A stretch of DNA of 64,000 bases from Streptomyces tardus (GTDB lineage: Bacteria > Actinomycetota > Actinomycetes > Streptomycetales > Streptomycetaceae), in the NCBI RefSeq assembly GCF_018101125.2, contig NZ_JAELVF020000001.1:2589097-2653096 (forward strand). The letters run 5' to 3'. Both the position numbers and the translations under genes were made by a program. The notes under the pieces are model-generated. The model saw nothing but the letters and a program-made list of their open reading frames with translations, had not been told where the DNA came from and did no database searches. Below, piece after piece: positions 19,395 through 27,210 of the stretch. Numbering within the stretch: position 1 is the first letter of the stretch; each line of letters starts with the position of its first letter.

Positions 19395-19787
19395 ATGCTG
19401 TACATGATCCAGCTGCTCGACGACACCGAGACCTGGGAAGCGGAGATGTCCCGGCTCAGCGGTGACGACATGGGGCGGATGTTCGCCCACATGGAATCGG
19501 TCAACGACGAGTTGAAGGCCAACGGCGAATGGGTGGAGGCCCGGGGGCTGGGCGGCCCGAGCGCCGTGCTCAGCGTCTCCGCGACGCCCGGTGGCGCGCC
19601 CCGGGTGGCGGAGGGGCCGCAGAAGTCCACCGGCATGATCCTTTCCGGCTACTGGATCGTCGATCTGGCGAGCCGGGAGCGGGCGGTGGAGCTGGCCGCC
19701 TGTGTCTCGGCCTGCCCCGGGCCGGGCGGAGAGCCGTACAACACGCCTGTGGAGCTTCATCAACTTCCGGACGAGCCCGAGCAGTAG
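19395..19787 (+). CDS. YCII-related (DGPF) domain protein
   Basis: A 130-residue protein, ATG 19395 with AGGAGG nine bases upstream. It has the YCII fold pattern: MLYMIQLL at the start, a helix with FAHMESVNDELKANGEWVEARGLGG near residues 33-57, and SGYWIVDLASRERAVELAACV near 85. Streptomycetes encode many such proteins, some beside ECF sigma factors, but here the neighbour sigE is on the other strand. The function is unknown. Confidence 0.85.
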   Translation: MLYMIQLLDDTETWEAEMSRLSGDDMGRMFAHMESVNDELKANGEWVEARGLGGPSAVLSVSATPGGAPRVAEGPQKSTGMILSGYWIVDLASRERAVELAACVSACPGPGGEPYNTPVELHQLPDEPEQ

Positions 19788-19965
19788 GCCGGAGCGCGCG
19801 GCTGAAGGCGGCCGGGGCGGAGTTCCGTCAGGAGCCGCGGAAGCGCCCGTACGGCGCCGAGGCGATCTCTGTCGACGACAGCGATACCCGCCGACTCGGG
19901 CGACCTCCGACGGAGAGCCGGACTTGGGCGAGCTCCGGCACGCGCGAGCCCGTCGCCCCGGCCGT

Positions 19966-20083
19966 GCGTACGAGGTGTGCGCGTACGAGGTGTGCGCGTA
20001 CGAGGTGTGCGCGTACGAGGTGCGCGTACGGGGTGCGCGTACGGGGTGCGCGTACGAGGTGCGCGTACGGGGTGCGCGTACGG
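19966..20083 (+). repeat. GCGTACGAGGTGC minisatellite
   Basis: Within the 311-nt gap between the YCII gene and cseC, three 15-nt units GCGTACGAGGTGTGC are followed by five 13-nt units GCGTACGAGGTGC or GCGTACGGGGTGC. No gene is supported in the gap. Since cseC and the YCII gene converge here, the repeat lies beyond the 3' ends of both. Confidence 0.95.
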
Positions 20084-20098
20084 CCCGTGCGAGGCCGT

Positions 20099-21418
20099 TC
20101 ACGGATGCTGCGGGGGAGCCTGGACGTCCGGCAGGGCGGCGCTGCCGTGCGGGGCGCTGCCGTGCGGGGTGGCGGGGAGCCGGAGGGTGGCGAGTGCGCC
20201 CGGTGTGAGGTTGCGGAAGACGAGGCGGGCGCCGAGCACCCGGGCCTGACCCGCGGCGATGGTCAGGCCGAGGCCGTGCCCCTGCCCCGCCCGGTCGCTG
20301 GTGCCGGTGCGGAACCGGCTCGGTCCTTCTGCCAGCAGCTCCTCGGGGAAGCCCGGCCCGTGGTCGCGCACCCGCAGTACGCGTTCGGCCACCTCGATCC
20401 GCAGCGGCGGGAAACCGTGCCGGACGGCGTTGGCGATCAGATTGCCCAGGATGCGCTCCAGCCGACGCGGGTCGGTGGTGACGTGCGCGTCCTGCTCGAC
20501 GCGCACCTCGGCGTCGGGTGCCAGCGCCCGTACCCGCCGCGTCACGAACTCGCCGAGCGCGATCTCCTGGAGCTCCGCGCGCTCCGCGGCGCCGTCGAGC
20601 CGCGCCACCTCCAGCACGTCCTCCACCAGGGTCCGCAGCACCTCCGCACGGTCGCGCACCAGCTCGGCGGGGCGGCCCGCGGGCAGCAGCTGTGCTGCGG
20701 TGAGCAGCCCGGTGACGGGGGTGCGCAGCTCGTGCGCGATATCGGCGGTCACCCGCCGTTCCGCCTCCAGCCGTGCCTGGAGTGCGTCGGCCATCTCGTC
20801 GACGGCGCGGGCCAGTTCGGCGATCTCGTCGCGCGGCCGTTCGCCGATGTACTCCCGTACGCGGGCGTCGGAGTCGCCCTCGGCGACGCGTACGGCGGCG
20901 GTGGCCGCCCGGCGCAGGCGGCGGGAGAGGCGGCTGCCGATGAGCACGCCGAGCGCGGTGGAGCCCGCGACGACGGAGAGCGAGCCGAGGATCAGCGTTC
21001 TGGTCAGGTCGTCCAGGACGGAGTAGCGGTCGGTGAAGCGGGAGTGCAGCGAGAGTATGCCGCCGTCGGGCAGCGGGGTGGCGGCCCAGACGTCGGGCAC
21101 CTCGGAGTTGCCGTTGCTGACGTAGGTGGCGCGTTCGCCCCGCAGGACCGCGCGGCGCAGCGGGCCGGGCAGGTCGGGGTCGTTGAGGGCGGAGCCGAGC
21201 GCGACGCGTTCGGTGGACTCGTAGATGCGCAGCGCGGACTGGAGCCGCTCGTCCTGCACGTCCCGGCTGCTGCTGAGCATGGAGACCTGGGTGGCGTTGT
21301 AGATGATCAGGCTCAGCAGCAGTGCGACGAGCGCGCTCACCGCCGCGATCGCCGTACTGACCTTCCAGCGCAGCCCCACCCGCAGCGCGGTGCGGGAGGG
21401 CCGCAGTCTCACCCGCAC
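20099..21418 (-). CDS. cseC: Envelope-stress sensor histidine kinase CseC
   Basis: A 439-residue membrane kinase. Membrane helices lie near residues 19-42 and 143-163, enclosing an extracytoplasmic sensor of about 100 residues. A HAMP-type segment with RLSRRLRRAATAAVRVAEGD follows, then the H-box ADIAHELRTPVTG near 233, N-box LGNLIANAVRHG and G-box with GHGLGLTIAAGQ. In Streptomyces coelicolor CseC detects cell-wall damage and phosphorylates CseB, which activates sigE. GTG 21418 lies 4 nt after cseB. The assignment rests on the gene order sigE-cseA-cseB-cseC. Confidence 0.93.
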   Translation of the reverse strand: MRVRLRPSRTALRVGLRWKVSTAIAAVSALVALLLSLIIYNATQVSMLSSSRDVQDERLQSALRIYESTERVALGSALNDPDLPGPLRRAVLRGERATYVSNGNSEVPDVWAATPLPDGGILSLHSRFTDRYSVLDDLTRTLILGSLSVVAGSTALGVLIGSRLSRRLRRAATAAVRVAEGDSDARVREYIGERPRDEIAELARAVDEMADALQARLEAERRVTADIAHELRTPVTGLLTAAQLLPAGRPAELVRDRAEVLRTLVEDVLEVARLDGAAERAELQEIALGEFVTRRVRALAPDAEVRVEQDAHVTTDPRRLERILGNLIANAVRHGFPPLRIEVAERVLRVRDHGPGFPEELLAEGPSRFRTGTSDRAGQGHGLGLTIAAGQARVLGARLVFRNLTPGALATLRLPATPHGSAPHGSAALPDVQAPPQHP

Positions 21419-21422
21419 CGGT

Positions 21423-22133
21423 TCAGCCCTTCAGTTTGTAGCCGAAGCCACGGACGGTCTCGATGCGCTGCTGGCCGATCTTGGCGCGCAGCCGCTGTAC
21501 GTGGACGTCCACGACGCGGGTGTCGCCGCCCCAGCCGTAGTCCCAGACGCGTTCGAGGAGTTGGTCGCGGGAGAGCACGGTGCCGGGCGCGGTGGAGAAC
21601 TCCAGCAGCAGTCGCATCTCGGTCGGGGTGAGCGGTACGGGGGCGCCGTCCCGGCGCACCTCCATGCCCTCCGTGTCGACCTCGAGGTCCCCGAAGCTGA
21701 GTACGCTCTCGCCGCTTCCCGCGTCCTCCGCGGCGCCCCGATCGGGGTCCGGGTCCTGCCGGGAGTGCTGAAAGCGGCGCAGCACCGCGCGGATGCGGGC
21801 GACGAGCACGGCGCCGTCGAACGGCTTGGTGACGTAGTCGTCGGCGCCCGCCTCCAGGCCGAGGACCACGTCGATGGAGTCGGCCCGCGCGGAGAGCATG
21901 ATGACCGGCACCGTCGAGTCGTCCCTGATCCGCCGGCACAGGCTCACACCGTCCAGCCCGGGGACCATCACGTCCAGCAGCGCCACGTCGGGACGGTCGG
22001 CGCGGAACGCGTCGAGGCCGGCGAGCCCGTCCGGGACCGCCGTGACACGGAACCCGTCGCGCTCCAGCGTCAGTTGCAGCGCCTCCCGGATGACGTCGTC
22101 GTCCTCCACGAACAGCACATGTGTGTCGGCCAC
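21423..22133 (-). CDS. cseB: Envelope-stress response regulator CseB (OmpR family)
   Basis: A 236-residue regulator from GTG 22133, 7 nt after the cseA stop. The receiver has FVEDDD (residues 8-12), the phosphoacceptor Asp in ALLDVMVPG near 51, and VTKPFD near 101. The linker is longer than usual (about 120-140, Asp/Gln/Glu-rich). The winged helix carries LTPTEMRLLLEF, LLERVWDYGWGGDTRVVDVHVQRLRAKIG and VRGFGYKL. It is the cognate regulator of CseC and activates the sigE promoter in the known system. Confidence 0.95.
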   Translation of the reverse strand: MADTHVLFVEDDDVIREALQLTLERDGFRVTAVPDGLAGLDAFRADRPDVALLDVMVPGLDGVSLCRRIRDDSTVPVIMLSARADSIDVVLGLEAGADDYVTKPFDGAVLVARIRAVLRRFQHSRQDPDPDRGAAEDAGSGESVLSFGDLEVDTEGMEVRRDGAPVPLTPTEMRLLLEFSTAPGTVLSRDQLLERVWDYGWGGDTRVVDVHVQRLRAKIGQQRIETVRGFGYKLKG

Positions 22134-22140
22134 CGCGCGC

Positions 22141-22902
22141 TCAGCCCTCCCCGTCGTCCCGGCCCTCGTCGGTCGGCTTCGGATAGTCCTTGTAGACGCG
22201 GTCCATCTCGGCGAACTTGCCACCGCGCCACATGTACGTCACCACATCCTGGCCCGTGGGGCAGCACATGGCGTCGCCGTCCAGATAGATCTGCTGGTCG
22301 ACGCGGAGGGCGCTGTTGTCGACCTGGGCGTAGACCGCGACCTCCTCCTCGGCGAAGACGTTCACATAGCGCCCGTCCCGGGTCTCGCGGTACACGTAAC
22401 TGCCGAGCCCCTTGCCGTCGGCGCAGCTGGTGACGTTCACGATCACGTCGGAGGCGCCCGCGCCGGTGAGCCGACCGTAGGCCACGTCGACCGGCCACTG
22501 CCCCGAGCAGGGCGCGAGGCTCTCCTTGACCTCCGCGCCGACCCGGGGGTCCTGCCGTACGAGCGTGATCACGTCCAGCTGCCGTTGTGCGCCGGGCGGC
22601 GAGACCTCGGGCGCCGAGAAGCTGGTGCTCGGCTGCACCGCGCTGGGGCTCTCGGACTTGTCCGGCTTGCCTCCGGGGCTCTTCGAGCCCGACGGGGACG
22701 GCTGCGTCTCGCTCGGCGTGACGGTGGCGGCCGGCAGCGGCGAGGCCCGGCCCTCGGGGCCCGCGTCGGCGGCGGCGGGCTGCTCGACCCGTACGCCCTC
22801 GCCCGTCGCGCCGCAGCCGGCCACCGCGACGACCAGCAGCGCGGCGAAACCTGCGGAGGCGCCGCCGAGGACGCCCGCGCGCAGAGGCCTCAGGCGGCGC
22901 AC
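22141..22902 (-). CDS. cseA: Lipoprotein CseA, negative modulator of the SigE pathway
   Basis: About 253 residues. The N-terminus (MRRLRPLRAGVLGG...) leads into a hydrophobic stretch and the lipobox VAGC, then a Ser/Pro/Lys-rich linker (GSKSPGGKPDKSESPS) and a globular extracytoplasmic domain with several Cys (CSGQW, TSCADG, AMCCPTG). In S. coelicolor CseA is a lipoprotein that dampens sigE expression. The start is uncertain: GTG 22902 gives a compact signal peptide, and GTG 22932 would add ten residues. Both overlap the 3' end of sigE, implying coupled translation. Confidence 0.85.
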   Translation of the reverse strand: MRRLRPLRAGVLGGASAGFAALLVVAVAGCGATGEGVRVEQPAAADAGPEGRASPLPAATVTPSETQPSPSGSKSPGGKPDKSESPSAVQPSTSFSAPEVSPPGAQRQLDVITLVRQDPRVGAEVKESLAPCSGQWPVDVAYGRLTGAGASDVIVNVTSCADGKGLGSYVYRETRDGRYVNVFAEEEVAVYAQVDNSALRVDQQIYLDGDAMCCPTGQDVVTYMWRGGKFAEMDRVYKDYPKPTDEGRDDGEG

Positions 22903-23498
22903 ACGGTCGGTGGTGCGACGGGCCGCGCGCACGCGGACGGCAGGCAGGCGAGACCGGTCGGCCGACTCATCGGCTCCTCGTGTGTGTCCTGCTGCCACTG
23001 CTGCTCCCTGCTCAACAGCTCCGAGCGCAGCCGGGCGAGTGCCCGGTGCAGCGTGCTCTTCACCGTACCCACGGACATTCCGAGAGCGGAAGCGGTCTCC
23101 TCGGTGCTCAACTGCTCCCAGTGACGAAGGACGACCACGCTGCGCTGCTTGGGCGGCAGCGCCCAGAGGAGCTCCAGCAGCAGCTCGCGATCGGCGCACT
23201 GCTCGATGCCGTCCTCGACGCCGATCACCTCGGGCAGCACGTCCGTCGGCACTTCCTCCAGTCTCCTCGAACGCCACCACTCCGTACGCGTGTTGATCAT
23301 CACGCGGCGCAGATAGGCGTCGGCCAGCGACTTGTCCGCGATCCTGTCCCACTTGTCGCAGGTGCGGGCGAGGGCGGTCTGGAGCAGGTCCTGCGCGTCC
23401 AGGGGGTCGGAGACCAGACGGCGCGCGCTGCGCAGCAGTGCGGCCTGCCGCGTTCGTACGTACTCCTCGAAGTCGAGCACCTGTGCCGTCGCCGTCAT
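22890..23498 (-). CDS. sigE: ECF RNA polymerase sigma factor SigE
   Basis: A 202-residue group-4 sigma factor from ATG 23498, with AGGGGAGGCGAAG upstream. It opens with VLDFEEYVRTRQAALLRSARRLV, the diagnostic SigE start. Region 2 carries DAQDLLQTALARTCDKWDRI and YLRRVMINTRTEWWR. Region 4 has LPPKQRSVVVLRHWEQLSTEETASALGMSVGTVKSTLHRAL. It has no anti-sigma gene beside it; control is by CseBC at transcription. The C-terminal 20 residues (after EEP) are unlike the S. coelicolor protein as I remember it and are shaped by overlap with cseA. The promoter should lie in 23499-23750, where a GGAAC (23680-23676) is visible. Confidence 0.96.
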   Translation of the reverse strand: MTATAQVLDFEEYVRTRQAALLRSARRLVSDPLDAQDLLQTALARTCDKWDRIADKSLADAYLRRVMINTRTEWWRSRRLEEVPTDVLPEVIGVEDGIEQCADRELLLELLWALPPKQRSVVVLRHWEQLSTEETASALGMSVGTVKSTLHRALARLRSELLSREQQWQQDTHEEPMSRPTGLACLPSACARPVAPPTVCAA

Positions 23499-23751
23499 CT
23501 TCGCCTCCCCTGTCACGTCCCCCTGCCCGGTACGGGCGGTACGGACAGGACAGTAGGGAGGCGGTGTTGCGGGGTTTCGCTCGACAGCGCACGGCCGCCG
23601 CACGGGCACCCATCGGTTGTGTAACAGCGGGACGGAAACCGGTGTTACGTCCCGCTCCACACCCTTTTCTCGGTCGTTCCTGCTCGGTCGATTCCCCGGA
23701 GCCCACGCTCGGCCGGCTCGCCTGCCCGGGCGGGCGCGGTGTGCCGGTGCC

Positions 23752-24690
23752 TCAGCGGGCGGTGCTGTGCGGCCGGCTCCGCGGCAGTCGGTAGACGCCG
23801 CCCGCGAGCGGCTCCACCAGCCCGTCCGCGACCAGCCCGTCCAACGCCCGCGCGCGCTGGACCGGTTCGTGCCACACCTCGTCCAGGCGCTCCTTCGGCA
23901 CCGGCGCCGAGGTCTCCCGGAGCACCGCGAGCAGCCGTCCGCGCACCTGGCGATCGGTGCCGGCATACGTCTGGGTGCGCCGCGGCGGCCCTTCGTGCGG
24001 CGGCGAACCGGCGATCTTCCAGGCGCACTCGGTGGCGACGGGGCAGGCGCGGCAGTCGGGTTTGCGGGCCGTGCAGACCAGCGCGCCCAGCTCCATCGTG
24101 GCCGCCGCCCAGCGGGCCGCGGTCGCCTCCTCCTCGGGCAGGACCGCGCGGGCGAGCTTGCGCTCGGCGGCGGTGGTGGCGTTCGGCGGGAACTCACGGC
24201 CGCGGAAGAGCCGGGTGAAGACCCTGCGCACATTGGTGTCCAGCACCGGGTGGCGCTGGCCGTACGCGAAGGACGCCACCGCCGACGCCGTGTACTCACC
24301 GACGCCGGGCAGCGCCAGCAACTGCGCGTGCCCGGTGGGCACATCGCCGCCGTGGCGTTCCGCTATGGCCGCGGCGGCTCCGTGCAGCCGCAGGGCGCGG
24401 CGCGGGTAGCCCAGCCGACCCCAGGCGCGTACGGCCTCTCCGGGTTCCTCGGCGGCGAGGTCCGCGGGGCGCGGCCAGCGGGCCAGCCACTGTTCGTAGA
24501 CGGGCAACACCCGTGACACGGGCGTCTGTTGAAGCATGAACTCGCTGACCATCACGCCCCAGGCTCCGGCCTCGGGGCGTCGCCAGGGCAGCTCCCTGGC
24601 ATGTTCGGTGAACCATTCGTTGACGGGAGCGTGCAGCCGCAGGGCGGCGCGGTGGTCGTCGGTCGCGTGGCATTCAGAGGTAGCAGTCAT
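23752..24690 (-). CDS. mutY: A/G-specific adenine glycosylase
   Basis: A 312-residue DNA repair enzyme that removes adenine mispaired with 8-oxoguanine. Catalytic Glu50 lies in VSEFMLQQTPV. The helix-hairpin-helix LPGVGEYTA is at 127-135 with Asp151 in VLDTNVRRV. The 4Fe-4S ligands are Cys206, Cys213, Cys216 and Cys222 (C-X6-C-X2-C-X5-C). It lacks the long C-terminal NUDIX-like recognition domain of E. coli MutY, having only about 80 residues after the cluster. It is divergent from a membrane protein gene and lies near disA and radA. Confidence 0.95.
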   Translation of the reverse strand: MTATSECHATDDHRAALRLHAPVNEWFTEHARELPWRRPEAGAWGVMVSEFMLQQTPVSRVLPVYEQWLARWPRPADLAAEEPGEAVRAWGRLGYPRRALRLHGAAAAIAERHGGDVPTGHAQLLALPGVGEYTASAVASFAYGQRHPVLDTNVRRVFTRLFRGREFPPNATTAAERKLARAVLPEEEATAARWAAATMELGALVCTARKPDCRACPVATECAWKIAGSPPHEGPPRRTQTYAGTDRQVRGRLLAVLRETSAPVPKERLDEVWHEPVQRARALDGLVADGLVEPLAGGVYRLPRSRPHSTAR

Positions 24691-24907
24691 GGCCTTCCGA
24701 TCCTGGCACGGAGCGCAGCGGTGGTGAAAACTCCGCGCCGCAGCCGGACAACGCCCGCTCCCCGGGTGCCGCAATGGGACGAACCGGACGCCCGCAGAGC
24801 TTCGTAGGACAACGAGACAAGGCGAAAGTTCGAAAAGGTTCACAACTTGCCCGCTTCGGCGGCGGGTACGGCCCTGTCCGAGGGCTGATGTCTCGTAAGG
24901 TTTCCGC

Positions 24908-25708
24908 GTGGGATCTATGCGCAATCCGGTCGGGCCTCTTCCCTCCTCCATCTACTGGCGTCGGAGGGCGGTGGCTCTCGCGCTTGTCGCGGTGCTGGTC
25001 GTGCTCGTCGTATGGGCGCTCAGCATGGGCGGTGGCGGCGGCAATCAGGCGGGCAAATCGGGTCAGGACGATCGTGGTGAGGGCGCGGCGAGCTCCATCA
25101 CGCCCGGACCCACCAGCTCCGAGTCCGTACCCGACAACCGCCCCGGCGGACGGGACGAGGACGAAGAGGGCTCCGGCGGTGCCGACGACGACGAGGACGA
25201 GGGCACGGGTGGCTCCGGCGGCTCCGGCTCCGGGGGTTCGGACGAGTCGGGGGAGTCGGAGGAGTCGGGCTCCGACGCCGGCTCGGGCGGCGGCGGGGAC
25301 GTCGACGGACTCGACGCCTGCCGCTCCGGCCAGGCGAAGGTCAGCCTGGTCGCGGCGAGGAACGAGTACGCGCCCGGCGAGCGGCCGAAGCTGCGCCTGA
25401 CGGTGGAGAACACCAGCGGAACGCCCTGCAAGGTGGACGTCAACGGCGACCGCGCGGTCTTCACCATCTTCGACACCGACGACAAGACGATCTGGTCCAG
25501 CGAGCACTGCGCGGCGGACGGCAGCGACGAACTGCGCGTCGCCGCGCGGGAGAAGACGACCCACACGCTCACCTGGAAGCGCGACCGCAGCGCGGCCTCC
25601 TGCGCCACACCGTCGGCCGGAGCGCCGAAGGCCGGGACCTACCTGGTCGAGGTCGCGATCCCCGGCCTCGGCACCGCCCAGACCTCCTTCGTCCTCGCCA
25701 AGGACTGA
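24908..25708 (+). CDS. Membrane-anchored protein with acidic Gly/Ser linker
   Basis: A 266-residue protein, GTG 24908 (possibly leaderless). One transmembrane helix (about 20-40: AVALALVAVLVVLVVWAL) is followed by a long low-complexity linker rich in Asp, Glu, Gly and Ser (about 45-135). An extracytoplasmic beta-type domain follows (about 138-266) with LTVENTSGTPCKVDVNG, reminiscent of DUF4232-like or intracellular-proteinase-inhibitor-like folds. Three Cys in the outer domain could form a disulphide. Function unknown; it lies divergently from mutY. Confidence 0.8.
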   Translation: MGSMRNPVGPLPSSIYWRRRAVALALVAVLVVLVVWALSMGGGGGNQAGKSGQDDRGEGAASSITPGPTSSESVPDNRPGGRDEDEEGSGGADDDEDEGTGGSGGSGSGGSDESGESEESGSDAGSGGGGDVDGLDACRSGQAKVSLVAARNEYAPGERPKLRLTVENTSGTPCKVDVNGDRAVFTIFDTDDKTIWSSEHCAADGSDELRVAAREKTTHTLTWKRDRSAASCATPSAGAPKAGTYLVEVAIPGLGTAQTSFVLAKD

Positions 25709-25813
25709 GCGGGCCCGCGGGCGCCGTACCGGGGGCCCGTCGCACGCGGGTGCCGCACCGGCCCGTTCGCCCGCGAGGTGCCGCCCACAGGCCGTCGATG
25801 CACGGACGGCGGC

Positions 25814-25857
25814 AGCGGAGAGGCCGTGAACCCACCCGGGGTCACGGCCTTTCCGCT
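25814..25857. terminator. Bidirectional terminator between the membrane protein gene and disA
   Basis: Arms agcggagaggccgtga (25814-25829) and tcacggcctttccgct (25842-25857) pair with one mismatch around a 12-nt loop. It serves two convergent genes ending at 25708 (+) and 25897 (-). Confidence 0.85.
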
Positions 25858-25896
25858 GCTTGCGCCGCCTGCACGGGCTTCCGCCGCCCGGAGGGG

Positions 25897-26994
25897 TCAG
25901 ACGTAGCGCTCCAGGATCGAAGACTCGGCGAGCCTCGACAGCCCCTCGCGGACCGAACGGGCCCGGGTCTCGCCGACGCCGTCGACGGCCTGGAGGTCGT
26001 CCACGCTCGCCGCGAGCAGCTTCTGGAGCCCGCCGAAGTGGTCGACCAGCCGCTCGATCACGGTGTTCGGCAGTCGCGGCACCTTCGCCAGCAGCCGGAA
26101 ACCGCGCGGCGACACCGCGGAGTCCAGCGTCTCCGGCGCGCCGCTGTAGCCCAGGGACCGTGCCACGGTGGGGAGCTCGAGCAGCTCGGTGTGGCTCAGC
26201 CGGTCCAGCTCGCCGAGCGCGCCGCCGACCGTCCTGGTCCGCTTGCCGCTCGGCTCCGGCACGTAGTCGCGGGCGACGAGCTGGCGCTCCGGCTCGACAC
26301 CGGCGATCAGCTCGTCCAGCTGGAGGGCCAGCAGCCGTCCGTCCGTGCCGAGCTCGACCACGTACTCGGCGATCTCGGTGGCGATGCGGCGCACCATCTC
26401 CAGGCGCTGCGAGACGGCCGCCACGTCCCGGACCGTGACCAGGTCCTCGATCTCCAGCGCGGAGAGCGTGCCCGCCACCTCGTCCAGCCGGAGCTTGTAG
26501 CGCTCCAGAGTGGCGAGCGCCTGGTTGGCACGGGAGAGGATGGCCGCCGAGTCCTCCAGCACGCGCCGCTGACCCTCGACGTAGAGCGCGATCAGATGCA
26601 TCGACTGGCTGACCGAGACGACCGGGAAACCGGTCTGGATCGACACCCGCTGCGCGGTGCGGTGCCGGGTGCCGGTCTCCTCGGTGGGGATGGAGGCGTC
26701 CGGCACGAGCTGCACGCCCGCCCGCACGATCTTGGTGACGTCCCGGTCGATGATCAGCGAGCCGTCGAGCTTGCACAGCTCCCGCAGCCGCGTCGCGCTG
26801 AACTCGACGTCCAGCACGAAGCCGCCCGAGCAGAGCGCTTCCACCGTCTTGTCGAAGCCGAGCACGATGAGGCCGCCGGTGTTGCCACGCAGGACCCGCT
26901 CCAGCCCGTCCCGCAGTGCGGTACCGGGTGCGACGGCGCTGAGTGAAGCCCGCAGCAGGCCGTCCGCGGTTCCTGCCCGTTCATTGGCTGCCAC
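25897..26994 (-). CDS. disA: DNA integrity scanning diadenylate cyclase
   Basis: A 365-residue protein that makes cyclic di-AMP from ATP. GTG 26994 is preceded by AAGGAG. The N-terminal DAC domain has LDGS (residues 76-79) where the family has DGA, then GTRHRTA (RHR at 110-112). A long helical spine follows (about 150-290), then a C-terminal RuvA-like helix-hairpin-helix (KLLAASVDDLQAVDGVGETRARSV) that binds branched DNA. It sits upstream of radA on the same strand, and RadA is known to inhibit DisA in other bacteria. The catalytic Asp and the RHR motif are intact; the Ser is the oddity. Confidence 0.96.
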   Translation of the reverse strand: MAANERAGTADGLLRASLSAVAPGTALRDGLERVLRGNTGGLIVLGFDKTVEALCSGGFVLDVEFSATRLRELCKLDGSLIIDRDVTKIVRAGVQLVPDASIPTEETGTRHRTAQRVSIQTGFPVVSVSQSMHLIALYVEGQRRVLEDSAAILSRANQALATLERYKLRLDEVAGTLSALEIEDLVTVRDVAAVSQRLEMVRRIATEIAEYVVELGTDGRLLALQLDELIAGVEPERQLVARDYVPEPSGKRTRTVGGALGELDRLSHTELLELPTVARSLGYSGAPETLDSAVSPRGFRLLAKVPRLPNTVIERLVDHFGGLQKLLAASVDDLQAVDGVGETRARSVREGLSRLAESSILERYV

Positions 26995-27210
26995 GGCGCT
27001 CCTTCGGTCGTGAGTGCGGGTGCCCCTCGACGTACGTTCGGCGTACTGGTGGACGGGCGTGACCGCGCCAAAGTCTACCGGCGTCCGTACGCGCCCGACG
27101 GTCCGCTCCGCGCCGACGGGGGCGACTCACCCGCCCGACGGCCCGAATACGCCTTCCCTTCACCCGCGACTCACCTGCGACGGCGCGCTCCGACACCCCG
27201 CCCGCCCGCC

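Noticed and set aside
19966..20083. Possible CRISPR array
   Set aside because: The units abut each other with no unique spacers; it is a simple minisatellite.
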